Origin: Candidatus Binatia bacterium
GTDB taxonomy: Bacteria; Desulfobacterota; Binatia; Bin18
Assembly: GCA_951812575.1 (NCBI GenBank)
Contig: OX638322.1
Location: 5,026,501 to 5,090,500 of the forward strand
Length of the DNA: 64,000 bases
Direction of reading: 5' to 3'
The position numbers were made by a program, and so were the translations under genes. The number at the start of each line of letters is the position of its first letter. Position 1 is the first letter of the stretch. Of the stretch, positions 50,441-58,383 are shown one piece after another. The notes beneath the pieces were generated by a model. It was not told the origin of the DNA, ran no database searches, and saw only the letters and a list, made by a program, of their open reading frames with translations.

Positions 50441-50469
50441 ATATGGGAGGGATTTCACCCCCACTCAAG
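50441..50469 (-). promoter_or_regulatory. Sigma-32 (heat-shock) type promoter of groESL
   Basis: On the minus strand CTTGAGT (50469-50463), 14 bp, then TCCCATAT (50448-50441). The sigma-32 consensus is CTTGAAA, 13-15 bp, CCCCATNT, so there are few mismatches and the spacing is right. It points at groES, 39 bp downstream. Confidence 0.65.
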
Positions 50470-50515
50470 ATGGGGGGAAAATAATCACTCTTCTGGTGTT
50501 GTCAACCGTCGGCGT

Positions 50516-50785
50516 TCAGAATTTTCGCTTTCGTGACTCTTCTTCAAAATACCGACGATACAGGACATCCCATTCCGTACTTCCTGGGGCGACTTTTCTC
50601 GACAGAGAACGAATCTTTCGCCGCACTACAGCATCGATCGCGCCTCCCTGCTGAAAATAAGAACTCAATATCCGTCTACTCTCGATCAACGCCCCTCTTT
50701 CATTGACGATTTTACCCTCTGCGGCGATGACTCGTAAGGCCGAACGAGCCAAGGCGGTAATGCGGTTGTCGGACAGATCACTCAT
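50516..50785 (-). CDS. DUF507 family protein, second of tandem pair
   Basis: 89 residues, the small DUF507 family found in deltaproteobacteria, Nitrospirae and Aquificae. Seen: MSDLSDNRITALARSALRVI and the conserved end VRRKIRSLSRKVAPGSTEWDVLYRRYFEEE. The ATG overlaps the stop of the preceding DUF507 gene by 4 bp (ATGA). Function unknown. All-helical and basic. Confidence 0.85.
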   Translation of the reverse strand: MSDLSDNRITALARSALRVIAAEGKIVNERGALIESRRILSSYFQQGGAIDAVVRRKIRSLSRKVAPGSTEWDVLYRRYFEEESRKRKF

Positions 50786-51057
50786 AGCGCAAAGTCCCGC
50801 TCTTCGGCTAAGCGCCGCTTAATGAGCTGGACGACCTTATAGCGATCAACCGTTGGTGATTTCTGGATATGCTCTTCGGCTAACTGTTCGGCTTCCTTTT
50901 CAAGGGCGGCTTCTTGGCGGAAGTTCGCAAATAAGGCGCTCGCAACCTTGTTCGCAACCGCAGCCCGTTGCCCACTCAGGCGGACCGCACCCTTCGTGCA
51001 CAATGTCTCCACAAGAACCTGACTCACATAGCGGCAGAGTGCTTCTGGGTCCTGCAT
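50782..51057 (-). CDS. DUF507 family protein, first of tandem pair
   Basis: 91 residues of DUF507: YVSQVLVETLCTKGAVRL at the start and the helical end IQKSPTVDRYKVVQLIKRRLAEERDF. It is paralogous to, but clearly diverged from, the overlapping next gene; the two may form a heteromer. The ribosome site is weak. It lies upstream of the groESL operon and divergent from the NtrB-like kinase gene. Confidence 0.82.
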   Translation of the reverse strand: MQDPEALCRYVSQVLVETLCTKGAVRLSGQRAAVANKVASALFANFRQEAALEKEAEQLAEEHIQKSPTVDRYKVVQLIKRRLAEERDFAL

Positions 51058-51138
51058 GTCGGCATACCATAGCTGGCGTCAGCGCTGTTTGGCAACCCCG
51101 TCTTGACAAGAAAAACAAGGTTTGAGATGGGACCTTGA

Positions 51139-52359
51139 GTGACGCAGCGAAAACCCACCCCAGGCCAATCTCCTTCAACTTTTCCCTCGGGCTATTGGGA
51201 GCATATTGCCACCTATCTCGAAGAAGGCTTGGCCATCATCGATAACCAGCACGATATCGTCTTCTTTAATGCCGCCGCGGAATCCCTCACCAGTGCCGCC
51301 CAAACGCAAGTTCGAGGGGTTGCGTATACCCAGGTTTTTGACGGGAATCCGTGGATTGTTGCTCTCATCCGCAGGGCGCAGGAACCTGGCTATAGCCGGA
51401 CGGCGGGAGAGGGAGAGTTGCGAGACCGTTTTCGCCGCGTCGTACCGGTCCGTGTCACCTGTTCTCCTATTTTCGACCAGGACGACTGTCCCCTAGGGCT
51501 TGTCCTGGTCCTACACGATCTGAGCCACCGGAAAGAACTGGAAGAGGAGAAACAGCGGGATGACCGACTGACCTCCCTTGGCGTGGTGGCTGCCGGACTC
51601 GCGCACGAAATCAAAAATCCCCTGGCGGGCATCCGAGGCGCGGCTCAACTCCTCCGGTCTCGGGTCAAGACCGACCAGTCCTCGGTCAAATACACGACTA
51701 TCATGGTGGACGAGATTGACCGTCTCAGCGCGCTGCTTGAGCAGTTGCTCGAGCTCTCGGCGTGTCCCCACTTTGATCCCCAGCCGGTCAATATCCATAA
51801 GACGATCACCGATGTCCTGCTGCTTGAACAAGAAGCGGCCTCCAAGGGAACAACTGTTCAGACCCATTTTGACCCGAGTTTGCCGCTCGTGTCGGGCGAT
51901 GAAGCGCGCCTCTCCCAAGTCTTTCGCAACCTGATCAAAAACAGTTTACAGGCCCTCCGCGGGCAACGTGGTGGGGTCCTCAGTATTTCAACAAAAATGG
52001 CGACAGACTTTCATCTGGTGCGTTTACCCCTTGACCGGACTGTCCCCCTTCAGCCAGGGAGCATTGCGACCCCTGCGCAAACGCAGCCCCCAGACACCCC
52101 AGAAAAGCAACCGCTCTACGACAATCACGCCGGCGGTCGTTTTCTGTGCGTTATTTTCGCCGACAACGGGCCAGGGATTAGCCCGGATCATCTCCCCCAT
52201 TTGTTCACCCCGTTTTTTACCACCAAGAGCCAGGGCACAGGCTTGGGTTTACCGGTCAGCCAACAGATTATTGCTCAACACGGAGGGACCATTCGGGTCG
52301 AAAGCAGCCCGGGGCACGGGGTGAGCTTCCACGTATATTTACCCGTCCCGTCAGGATAG
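51139..52359 (+). CDS. PAS-containing sensor histidine kinase, NtrB type
   Basis: 406 residues with no membrane segment. A PAS domain covers about 20-130 (EEGLAIIDNQHDIVFFNAAAESL). The phospho-acceptor H-box is GLAHEIKNPLAGIRGAAQLL, and the catalytic ATPase has the N-box FRNLIKNSLQAL, G1 FADNGPGISPDHL and G2 TGLGLPVSQQI. A 40-residue Pro- and Gln-rich insert lies between the N-box and G1. It phosphorylates the regulator that starts 6 bp after its stop. The start is a GTG; an upstream alternative was not seen. The soluble PAS suggests a cytoplasmic signal. Confidence 0.9.
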   Translation: MTQRKPTPGQSPSTFPSGYWEHIATYLEEGLAIIDNQHDIVFFNAAAESLTSAAQTQVRGVAYTQVFDGNPWIVALIRRAQEPGYSRTAGEGELRDRFRRVVPVRVTCSPIFDQDDCPLGLVLVLHDLSHRKELEEEKQRDDRLTSLGVVAAGLAHEIKNPLAGIRGAAQLLRSRVKTDQSSVKYTTIMVDEIDRLSALLEQLLELSACPHFDPQPVNIHKTITDVLLLEQEAASKGTTVQTHFDPSLPLVSGDEARLSQVFRNLIKNSLQALRGQRGGVLSISTKMATDFHLVRLPLDRTVPLQPGSIATPAQTQPPDTPEKQPLYDNHAGGRFLCVIFADNGPGISPDHLPHLFTPFFTTKSQGTGLGLPVSQQIIAQHGGTIRVESSPGHGVSFHVYLPVPSG

Positions 52360-52365
52360 GATGCT

Positions 52366-53793
52366 GTGGTGAACGGAACGATTCTCATTGCCGACGACGA
52401 AGATCTCATCCGCCAGGTCCTGCATGATACGCTCACCGAGCAGGGCTATCACGTCGAGGCGGTCGCAACCGGCTCTCAAGCCTGGTCGGCCGTGCAGGAA
52501 CAGGTGTTCGATCTGGCCTTTGTCGATATTCGCATGCCGGGACTCAACGGTTTGGATCTCTTACAGAAGACGCAGGCCGCTCAGATCGACCTCCCGATCA
52601 TCATCATGACCGGGCAAACCACATTGACCAATGCGATTGAGGCGATGAAGCATGGGGCCTTTGACTATTTGCCAAAGCCGTTTGACCTTGATGATGTGCA
52701 CGCTTTGGTCTCCCATGTCATAGAAACCAAACGGCTCACGGCCAATACCGAACGTCCCCTGCCGGCTATCCAAGGCCGCGATGAGCAGATCATCGGCAGC
52801 GGCGCGGCCATGCAGCAGGTGTACAAAACCGTCGGACGTATCGTCCGCAGCGATGCAACCGTCCTCCTCCAGGGCGAAAGCGGGACGGGCAAAGAGCTGG
52901 TGGCGAAAGTGATTCACCACTACTCAGCCCGCTGGCGGGCACCCTTTATTGGGGTGAACTGTTCGGCCATTCCGCTCGATCTGCTCGAAAGCGAGCTGTT
53001 CGGCCACGAACGGGGGGCATTCACCGGTGCGGTTGAGCGGCATGCCGGGAAGTTTGAACAGGCCGCGGGTGGGACCCTCTTCCTGGATGAAATAGGCGAC
53101 ATGCCCCCGTCGCTTCAGGCAAAGCTGCTCCGCGTCCTCCAGGAGCGTGAGTTCACCCGGGTCGGGGGAAGCCAAGCCCTCCAAGCGGACGTGCGCATCA
53201 TCGCGGCTACAAATCAGGATCTGGCAGCCGCCGTCAAAGAAAAACGTTTTCGGGAAGATTTGTATTTTCGTCTTCGTGTTGTGCCGATCACCCTGCCCCC
53301 ACTGCGCCAACGGCGTGAAGATATTCCCAAACTCACCGCCTATTTTCTCGATAAGATTACGCAGGAGGTGGGAACTGCGGCCACAGGGATTACCCCTGAG
53401 GCGCAAGCCCTGCTCACCCATTATTCCTGGCCGGGGAATGTGCGGGAGTTGGAAAACACCCTCCTCAGAGCGGCCGTCCTCAGCCCAGGACCGTTACTGA
53501 CGCCGGCAGATTTCTCGCTCCCGCAGACGAGAACTCCGCTGCCGGCCGATCTTGCGGAACTCTCGTTCGAGGAGGTCATCCGGCGTCAACTCACGGCCTA
53601 TCTTCAGCAACCCGACCTGCTCGAGACCGGAGACCTGCACGCGGTGGTCATCAGCCAGGTCGAAAAGCCGCTGATCGAACTGGTCTTGGACCATACACGC
53701 GGGAATCAGCTCAAGGCCGCAGAGATTTTGGGGATTAATCGCAATACCTTACGCAAGAAAATGACGGACCTCAAAATAGCCGTCAAAAAGTGA
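52366..53793 (+). CDS. Sigma-54-dependent response regulator, NtrC family
   Basis: 475 residues. A receiver domain at 1-120 has acidic DDED near residue 10 and the phospho-acceptor D54 in LAFVDIRMPGLNG. The AAA+ domain at about 145-375 has Walker A LQGESGTGKELVAKV, the sigma-54 contact loop ERGAFTGAVERH and Walker B GGTLFLDEIGDM. The C-terminal Fis-type helix-turn-helix is NQLKAAEILGINRNTLRKKM. It activates sigma-54 promoters when phosphorylated by the adjacent kinase. The start is GTG (a second GTG follows at once). thiE starts 13 bp after the stop. Confidence 0.93.
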   Translation: MVNGTILIADDEDLIRQVLHDTLTEQGYHVEAVATGSQAWSAVQEQVFDLAFVDIRMPGLNGLDLLQKTQAAQIDLPIIIMTGQTTLTNAIEAMKHGAFDYLPKPFDLDDVHALVSHVIETKRLTANTERPLPAIQGRDEQIIGSGAAMQQVYKTVGRIVRSDATVLLQGESGTGKELVAKVIHHYSARWRAPFIGVNCSAIPLDLLESELFGHERGAFTGAVERHAGKFEQAAGGTLFLDEIGDMPPSLQAKLLRVLQEREFTRVGGSQALQADVRIIAATNQDLAAAVKEKRFREDLYFRLRVVPITLPPLRQRREDIPKLTAYFLDKITQEVGTAATGITPEAQALLTHYSWPGNVRELENTLLRAAVLSPGPLLTPADFSLPQTRTPLPADLAELSFEEVIRRQLTAYLQQPDLLETGDLHAVVISQVEKPLIELVLDHTRGNQLKAAEILGINRNTLRKKMTDLKIAVKK

Positions 53794-53805
53794 GCGGCTC
53801 CTCAT

Positions 53806-54444
53806 ATGCCCTTCGCCTTTCCCAGTCCGTTCTACGCCATGGCTGACACGTTGAATCGGCCCGAGCTGTCATTCCAGGGACTGACCGACCATCTGTGCGC
53901 TGGAGGCGTACGCCTCCTCCAGCTGCGCGTCAAACAGCAGCCGACGCGAGATTTTGTCGCCCTGGCCACAGAAGTGTGGCGCATTTGCCGGCGCTATCAG
54001 TGTACGCTCATCATCAATGACCGGGTGGATATTGCCCTGGCGGTTGAGGCTGACGGCGTCCATCTCGGTCAGGAAGACCTCCCCCTGGCCGCGGCCCGCA
54101 AGATATTGGGACGCGAGAAGATTATCGGCGTTTCAACCCACACGGTCCAGCAGGCGTTGAGCGCTGGACAGGAGGGCGCCGACTATATTGGATTTGGGCC
54201 GCTGTTCGGCACAACGACAAAAGCGACCGGCTATACCGCCCGCGGCCTTGAGCAGTTGCAAGAAATTCGTCGGCAGGTTCGTATTCCCATTGTGGCGATT
54301 GGCGGGATTACGGCCGAACGGGCGCCAGCCGCCCTTCGGGCCGGCGCAGACGCGGTCGCGCTGATTAGCGATATTGTTCTTGCCTCGGATATCCAATATC
54401 GGGTTAAAACCCTGCTCCGGCAGCTCGACAGCCCCGAACGGTAA
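53806..54444 (+). CDS. thiE: Thiamine-phosphate synthase
   Basis: 212 residues of the ThiE TIM barrel. Seen: VRLLQLRVKQQPTRDFVALA, TLIINDRVDIALAVEADGVHLGQEDLP (metal and pyrophosphate site), IIGVSTHTVQQALSAGQEGADYIGFGPLF, TKATGY and PIVAIGGITAERAPAALRAGADAVA. It joins HMP-pyrophosphate and the thiazole phosphate. It follows the regulator by 13 bp, probably read-through transcription. No TPP riboswitch was seen upstream. It converges on dnaB. Confidence 0.92.
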   Translation: MPFAFPSPFYAMADTLNRPELSFQGLTDHLCAGGVRLLQLRVKQQPTRDFVALATEVWRICRRYQCTLIINDRVDIALAVEADGVHLGQEDLPLAAARKILGREKIIGVSTHTVQQALSAGQEGADYIGFGPLFGTTTKATGYTARGLEQLQEIRRQVRIPIVAIGGITAERAPAALRAGADAVALISDIVLASDIQYRVKTLLRQLDSPER

Positions 54445-54500
54445 AAGGAAACAATGGGCGGGGAGAATAAGACTCCCACTCCTGACACTCCAGAGGCGTG

Positions 54501-57140
54501 TTACCCCTCCTCCACCAGGTCTTCGTCGGGTTCGGCAAAGGTATCGACCAGGTTGTCAAACCGCGTGTACTCGCCTCTCCAGGCCAGCCGGATTGTGCCG
54601 ATCGGGCCGTTGCGTTGCTTGCCGATAATGATTTCCGCGGTCCCTTCTTCTTCCGACTCGGCGTGGTAGACTTCGTCCCGGTAGATAAACATGATGACAT
54701 CCGCATCCTGCTCGATACTGCCACTGTTATGACTCACTATCCCGTCTGCCAGCCAGGAAGCTGGGCCGGGAACGGTGAGATCAAACACTTCTTCTTCTCC
54801 ATGCGGCGCAATCTCAACAACCCGATCCCAGAAAAGGTCATTTGAGCATTGCGTCCGCAATATATCATCGTTCAGAATCTGCGCATATTCCATCATCGTT
54901 GACCGAGAAGGTGCAAAGCGGAAATGCGAAGCCCCTCCATAGGCGGTACCTCGGGCAGCGGCCATGGCACGCTGAGAAATGCCTCGCTCTCTCATGGCTG
55001 TCTTCACCCGCGCAAACCACTCTTGAGGAACCGTGTCTACATTGGTGTTGGAATGGACGCCAAGCAAAGCAGCTCGGAGTTGCTTCGCTTGGGATACTCG
55101 GGGACCAAATACCCCAATACAGTCGAGGAACCGAAGCTGCTGCTCAACCCCAGTCACCACAATCATATATGTAGGCTTATACGCTCCTTTCCGAACGGTT
55201 TGCTGACGAGCAACTATACCGTAGCGGAGTAAGAGCGCCATGACATCCCGGACCAGTCCAGGACTGTTCGTGCTGTACATAATGACATGTCCGCCACTTC
55301 TCTTTTTCGTCCGGACATGAATCGTTCCATCAGTAGCCCACAGATGTTGCAAGAATACTGCAATTTGATCGTTACTGAGGCGAAAAACTTGTTCTGGAAC
55401 ACGCTTCTGATGGGAACGCTGATTGAAAATTCCCAGTTCGCGCAGCCAACGATTAACCCCAGCGGGATGCCAACGGTTTCCATTGCCACTGAGTACGAGT
55501 TGATGCCAACTCCCACAGCCCGGATGGCGAGAGACACGCGCGCCAAACTCACGGCGGGCTGTTTCCATAACCAAACGGCTATTTTCTTCCGAACTCGTCG
55601 TATAACGAAGCGGCTGGTGCGTTAGATAACTCCCATCACCAATAAGATGGGCGAGCAGGGCCACTCGTCCCTCTGGCCAGGCCTCGGTCTGCTGTGGCTC
55701 TGGTAGGCAACGGGCCAGGGCAAGCCGACTTCCGACACGGAGATTTTCTACGCGCTGCCAACCCTGCGCACCCAAGAAGCGGTGCTGGGCTGTAGCTCGG
55801 ACACATCGTCCACTGGCGAGTCGAACGGTAAAAACGGACCGCCGGCCTACACGCCAGACGCGCTCGCTCTTGGCCGGGAGCACTTGCCCCTCGGCTGAAA
55901 CGGCGAGCACTGATGGGGTCGTCCCAACAAGGTTTTGAATGGGGACACGACGTCCATCAGCCAGAGTCACCAACGTCTCTCCTGGGACACATTCCCGAAT
56001 GTCTGACATGACGGGCCGTTTGTCCCCGCGCAGTTCGACTTGGCGGTTGAGCTGGGAGAGGGCCACTACGGGGATGGCCAGTTCTTTGGCCAGAGCCTTC
56101 AGACTACGCGAGATTTCTGTCATTTCCTGCACACGATTCTCCTGCGCGGTGAGGCCGCGCATCAACTGGAGATAATCAATAATAATGAGGCCGAGGTTGG
56201 TCTCGCGTTTCAACCGGCGCGCCTTGGCCCGGAGTTCGAGGACATTCTGTCCGGGCGTATCATCGATATAGATCGGGGCTTCGGCCAGACGGCCGGCTGC
56301 CATGGCCAGGCGCGGGAAATCCCTTTCCGCCAAATACCCGGCGCGGACTTTGGCATTATCCACGCGGGCTTCCGCGCATAGCATCCGCATCACCAGTTGT
56401 TCTTTCGCCATTTCGAGCGAGAAGATACCGACGGCGGTCTCTGTCTGCATCGCCACATACTGGGCAATATTCAGCACAAAGGCAGTTTTGCCCATGCTGG
56501 GCCGCGCCGCGATAATCACCAGGTCAGCGGGCTGGAGGCCGGCCGTTTTTTGATCGAGATCCAGAAAACCGGTCGGGACGCCGGTCACCAGCTCCTTGCG
56601 TTCATACAGTTGCTCGATGATTTTAATCGTGTCCATGATCATATCCCCGACCTTGGCAAAGGCCGGGCGAATCCGCTGCTCGGACACGTCAAAGATCAAC
56701 CGTTCGGCTTCGTCAAGAAATCGCTCGATGTCCTCCTGTCCCGTATAGGCCCGACTGACGATTTCCCCGGACACCGTGATCAAATTGCGCAGGACAGCCT
56801 TTTCTCTCACGATCCGCGCATAGTAGGCAATATTCGCTGCACTCGGCACCTTATCGCTCAGTTCGGCCAGATAGGTGGCTCCGCCGATCTCCTGCAATTC
56901 GTTACGCGTCTTGAGGGAATCGGTTAACGTAATCAGGTCAATCGGTTCGCCCCGCTCGGTTAAGGCGAGCATGGTCAGAAAAATTTTCCGGTTTGTCTCG
57001 CGATAAAAATCATCAGGACCCATGACCTCAATCACCCGGTCAAGGGCGTGGGAGTCCAGCAGGATACCGCCCAGGACGGACTCTTCCGCTTCCAGGCTCT
57101 GCGGCGGCACTTTGCGTAAGGCATCTTCAAGCGTTGACAC
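54501..57140 (-). CDS. dnaB: Replicative DNA helicase DnaB containing an intein
   Basis: 879 residues before splicing, 457 after. The N-extein (1-383) has the primase-interaction domain (PPQSLEAEESVLGGILLDS) and the RecA-like motor with Walker A IIAARPSMGKTAFVLNIA and DYLQLMRG. The C-extein (806-879) starts SGSIEQDADVIMFIYRDE. The insertion lies in the conserved SDIRE-SGSIEQDAD motif near the DNA-binding loop, a common DnaB intein site. The GTG at 57140 is preferred since residues from STLEDALRKVPPQ match DnaB; AAGGA lies upstream. The helicase is essential, so the intein must splice. Confidence 0.93.
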   Translation of the reverse strand: MSTLEDALRKVPPQSLEAEESVLGGILLDSHALDRVIEVMGPDDFYRETNRKIFLTMLALTERGEPIDLITLTDSLKTRNELQEIGGATYLAELSDKVPSAANIAYYARIVREKAVLRNLITVSGEIVSRAYTGQEDIERFLDEAERLIFDVSEQRIRPAFAKVGDMIMDTIKIIEQLYERKELVTGVPTGFLDLDQKTAGLQPADLVIIAARPSMGKTAFVLNIAQYVAMQTETAVGIFSLEMAKEQLVMRMLCAEARVDNAKVRAGYLAERDFPRLAMAAGRLAEAPIYIDDTPGQNVLELRAKARRLKRETNLGLIIIDYLQLMRGLTAQENRVQEMTEISRSLKALAKELAIPVVALSQLNRQVELRGDKRPVMSDIRECVPGETLVTLADGRRVPIQNLVGTTPSVLAVSAEGQVLPAKSERVWRVGRRSVFTVRLASGRCVRATAQHRFLGAQGWQRVENLRVGSRLALARCLPEPQQTEAWPEGRVALLAHLIGDGSYLTHQPLRYTTSSEENSRLVMETARREFGARVSRHPGCGSWHQLVLSGNGNRWHPAGVNRWLRELGIFNQRSHQKRVPEQVFRLSNDQIAVFLQHLWATDGTIHVRTKKRSGGHVIMYSTNSPGLVRDVMALLLRYGIVARQQTVRKGAYKPTYMIVVTGVEQQLRFLDCIGVFGPRVSQAKQLRAALLGVHSNTNVDTVPQEWFARVKTAMRERGISQRAMAAARGTAYGGASHFRFAPSRSTMMEYAQILNDDILRTQCSNDLFWDRVVEIAPHGEEEVFDLTVPGPASWLADGIVSHNSGSIEQDADVIMFIYRDEVYHAESEEEGTAEIIIGKQRNGPIGTIRLAWRGEYTRFDNLVDTFAEPDEDLVEEG
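54726..55991 (-). mobile_element. Intein with LAGLIDADG homing endonuclease in DnaB
   Basis: 422 residues from Cys1 (CVPGETLVTLADGRRVPIQN) to the terminal His-Asn (LADGIVSHN), with Ser as the +1 residue. Block B has the T-x-x-H motif (RATAQHRF). Two LAGLIDADG-type motifs appear as LLAHLIGDGSYL and LQHLWATDGTIHV, each retaining its acidic residue. All residues needed for splicing and possibly for homing are present, so this looks like a full-size, recently active element. Confidence 0.92.
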
Positions 57141-57201
57141 AGCCCTCTGTCCTTCCTTCTGTCTGCGGACGGCACCCACAGGGCGGGCACACAGAAACTG
57201 C

Positions 57202-58029
57202 TTACTCGTCCAGCGTGTCCCGCACAAAAGCAAAGAGACGGGACAGTTCGGTTAAACCGTGAGCGATGCGTGGCCCATACCAACACAGCGCCATGCCATC
57301 CACACAGTAGAAGTGACCGCCGCGGCCGGCTGCGGTCTCCTGGAGTGGCGTCAGATGGACGAAATGCTTTTCCGCAAAGGGATAGGGCTCACTCGGGAGC
57401 AGAACGAGGTGGGGGTCGGCCGCAACGACTTCATCAAGAGAGAGGGGGAAATAGCGTTCCTCCTTTGCGCGAAAGATGTTCTCGCCACCACATCGCCACA
57501 GCATATCATCGCTATACGTCTCACGATTAAAGGACATCCAGGGTTTGCGCCAGATGGGACAAAAGACACGCAGCCGTTCGCCCTCTTCGAGCCCGGCCGT
57601 ACTCTCTTCGTATTGCTGCCAGAGTGAGAGCGCAAGCGTCCGAGCTTGCGCTTGGCAGCCGATGAGCGGGCCGAGTTGTTCCACCATCCGTATCCCCTCC
57701 GCTACCGTGCGCGGAGCAGTAACATATAGCGGCAAGCCTCGTTTCTCCAGCACGCTGAAGTCCTCCCGCCGATTCTCCTCATCGTTGACAATAACGAGGT
57801 CGGGCTTCAGGTGCTCAATCGTGTCGAGATCAGGGTCTTTTGTCCCGCCAACGCGCGTCACACCTGCCAGCCCGTCTGGTGGATGGGTACAATAGGCCGT
57901 TACACCGACAACACGTTCACCAGCCCCAAGCGCGAACACCGTCTCGGTAATACTCGGAACGAGCGAAACAATGCGCTGTGGCACCTGCGGGAGCGCAACA
58001 CAACGTTTATAAGCGTCCAGAAATTCCAT
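57202..58029 (-). CDS. Cobalamin/iron-type substrate-binding protein (BtuF-like) without signal peptide
   Basis: 275 residues of the helical-backbone metal-receptor fold: QRIVSLVPSITETVFALGAGERVVGVT, HLKPDLVIVNDEENR, and a late GRGGHFYCVDGMALCWYGPR. It resembles BtuF/FepB-type proteins, but the N-terminus (MEFLDAYKRCVALPQVP) is not a signal peptide and no transporter genes adjoin. Similar leaderless proteins are annotated as cobalamin-binding in many genomes; a cytoplasmic carrier or sensor is possible. B12-dependent mutase genes lie 2 kb upstream on the same strand. No clear ribosome site. Confidence 0.75.
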   Translation of the reverse strand: MEFLDAYKRCVALPQVPQRIVSLVPSITETVFALGAGERVVGVTAYCTHPPDGLAGVTRVGGTKDPDLDTIEHLKPDLVIVNDEENRREDFSVLEKRGLPLYVTAPRTVAEGIRMVEQLGPLIGCQAQARTLALSLWQQYEESTAGLEEGERLRVFCPIWRKPWMSFNRETYSDDMLWRCGGENIFRAKEERYFPLSLDEVVAADPHLVLLPSEPYPFAEKHFVHLTPLQETAAGRGGHFYCVDGMALCWYGPRIAHGLTELSRLFAFVRDTLDE

Positions 58030-58050
58030 CGTTTCGGGTCAGAGTATGCT

Positions 58051-58371
58051 CTATTTTTCCTTCACCTGTTGCAGGAGGGCTTCCAATTCTCGGCGTTCCT
58101 CCTGGGTGACTTCTTCGACAGGGGCGGATTGGCTCTTTTCAGCAGCCGGCTGAGCAATGACTTGGCTATCGGCCGTTGCCTTCCCTTCCTCAGGACCGAA
58201 CAGGCCAATTCGGCGTAATTCTTCTTCCATCACAAAAATTGCACCGATAAACAGTACCAGCCCCACACACGCCATGAGGAGCATGAGTTTCGGGATCCAC
58301 AGCCAGCGTCCTTTTTTACGTGTTGTTTTACGCTTTGGTGCTGCCGGTCGAGTCTTTTTCTGTCGTGCCAC
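58051..58371 (-). CDS. Small single-pass membrane protein of unknown function
   Basis: 106 residues from a GTG with GGAGG upstream. A strongly basic N-terminus (MARQKKTRPAAPKRKTTRKK) is followed by one membrane helix (LMLLMACVGLVLFIGAIFVM) and an acidic, Pro- and Gln-containing tail ending in a predicted helix (EERRELEALLQQVKEK). By charge the N-terminus stays inside. No family is recognised. It lies between the reductase-like flavoprotein and the BtuF-like gene on the same strand. Confidence 0.65.
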   Translation of the reverse strand: MARQKKTRPAAPKRKTTRKKGRWLWIPKLMLLMACVGLVLFIGAIFVMEEELRRIGLFGPEEGKATADSQVIAQPAAEKSQSAPVEEVTQEERRELEALLQQVKEK

Positions 58372-58383
58372 GCTCTTGCCTCC

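Noticed and set aside
50403..50515. CIRCE operator before groES
   Set aside because: No TTAGCACTC-N9-GAGTGCTAA palindrome is present; a sigma-32-type promoter fits instead.
53794..53805. TPP riboswitch before thiE
   Set aside because: Only 12 bp separate thiE from the regulator gene; there is no room for the element.
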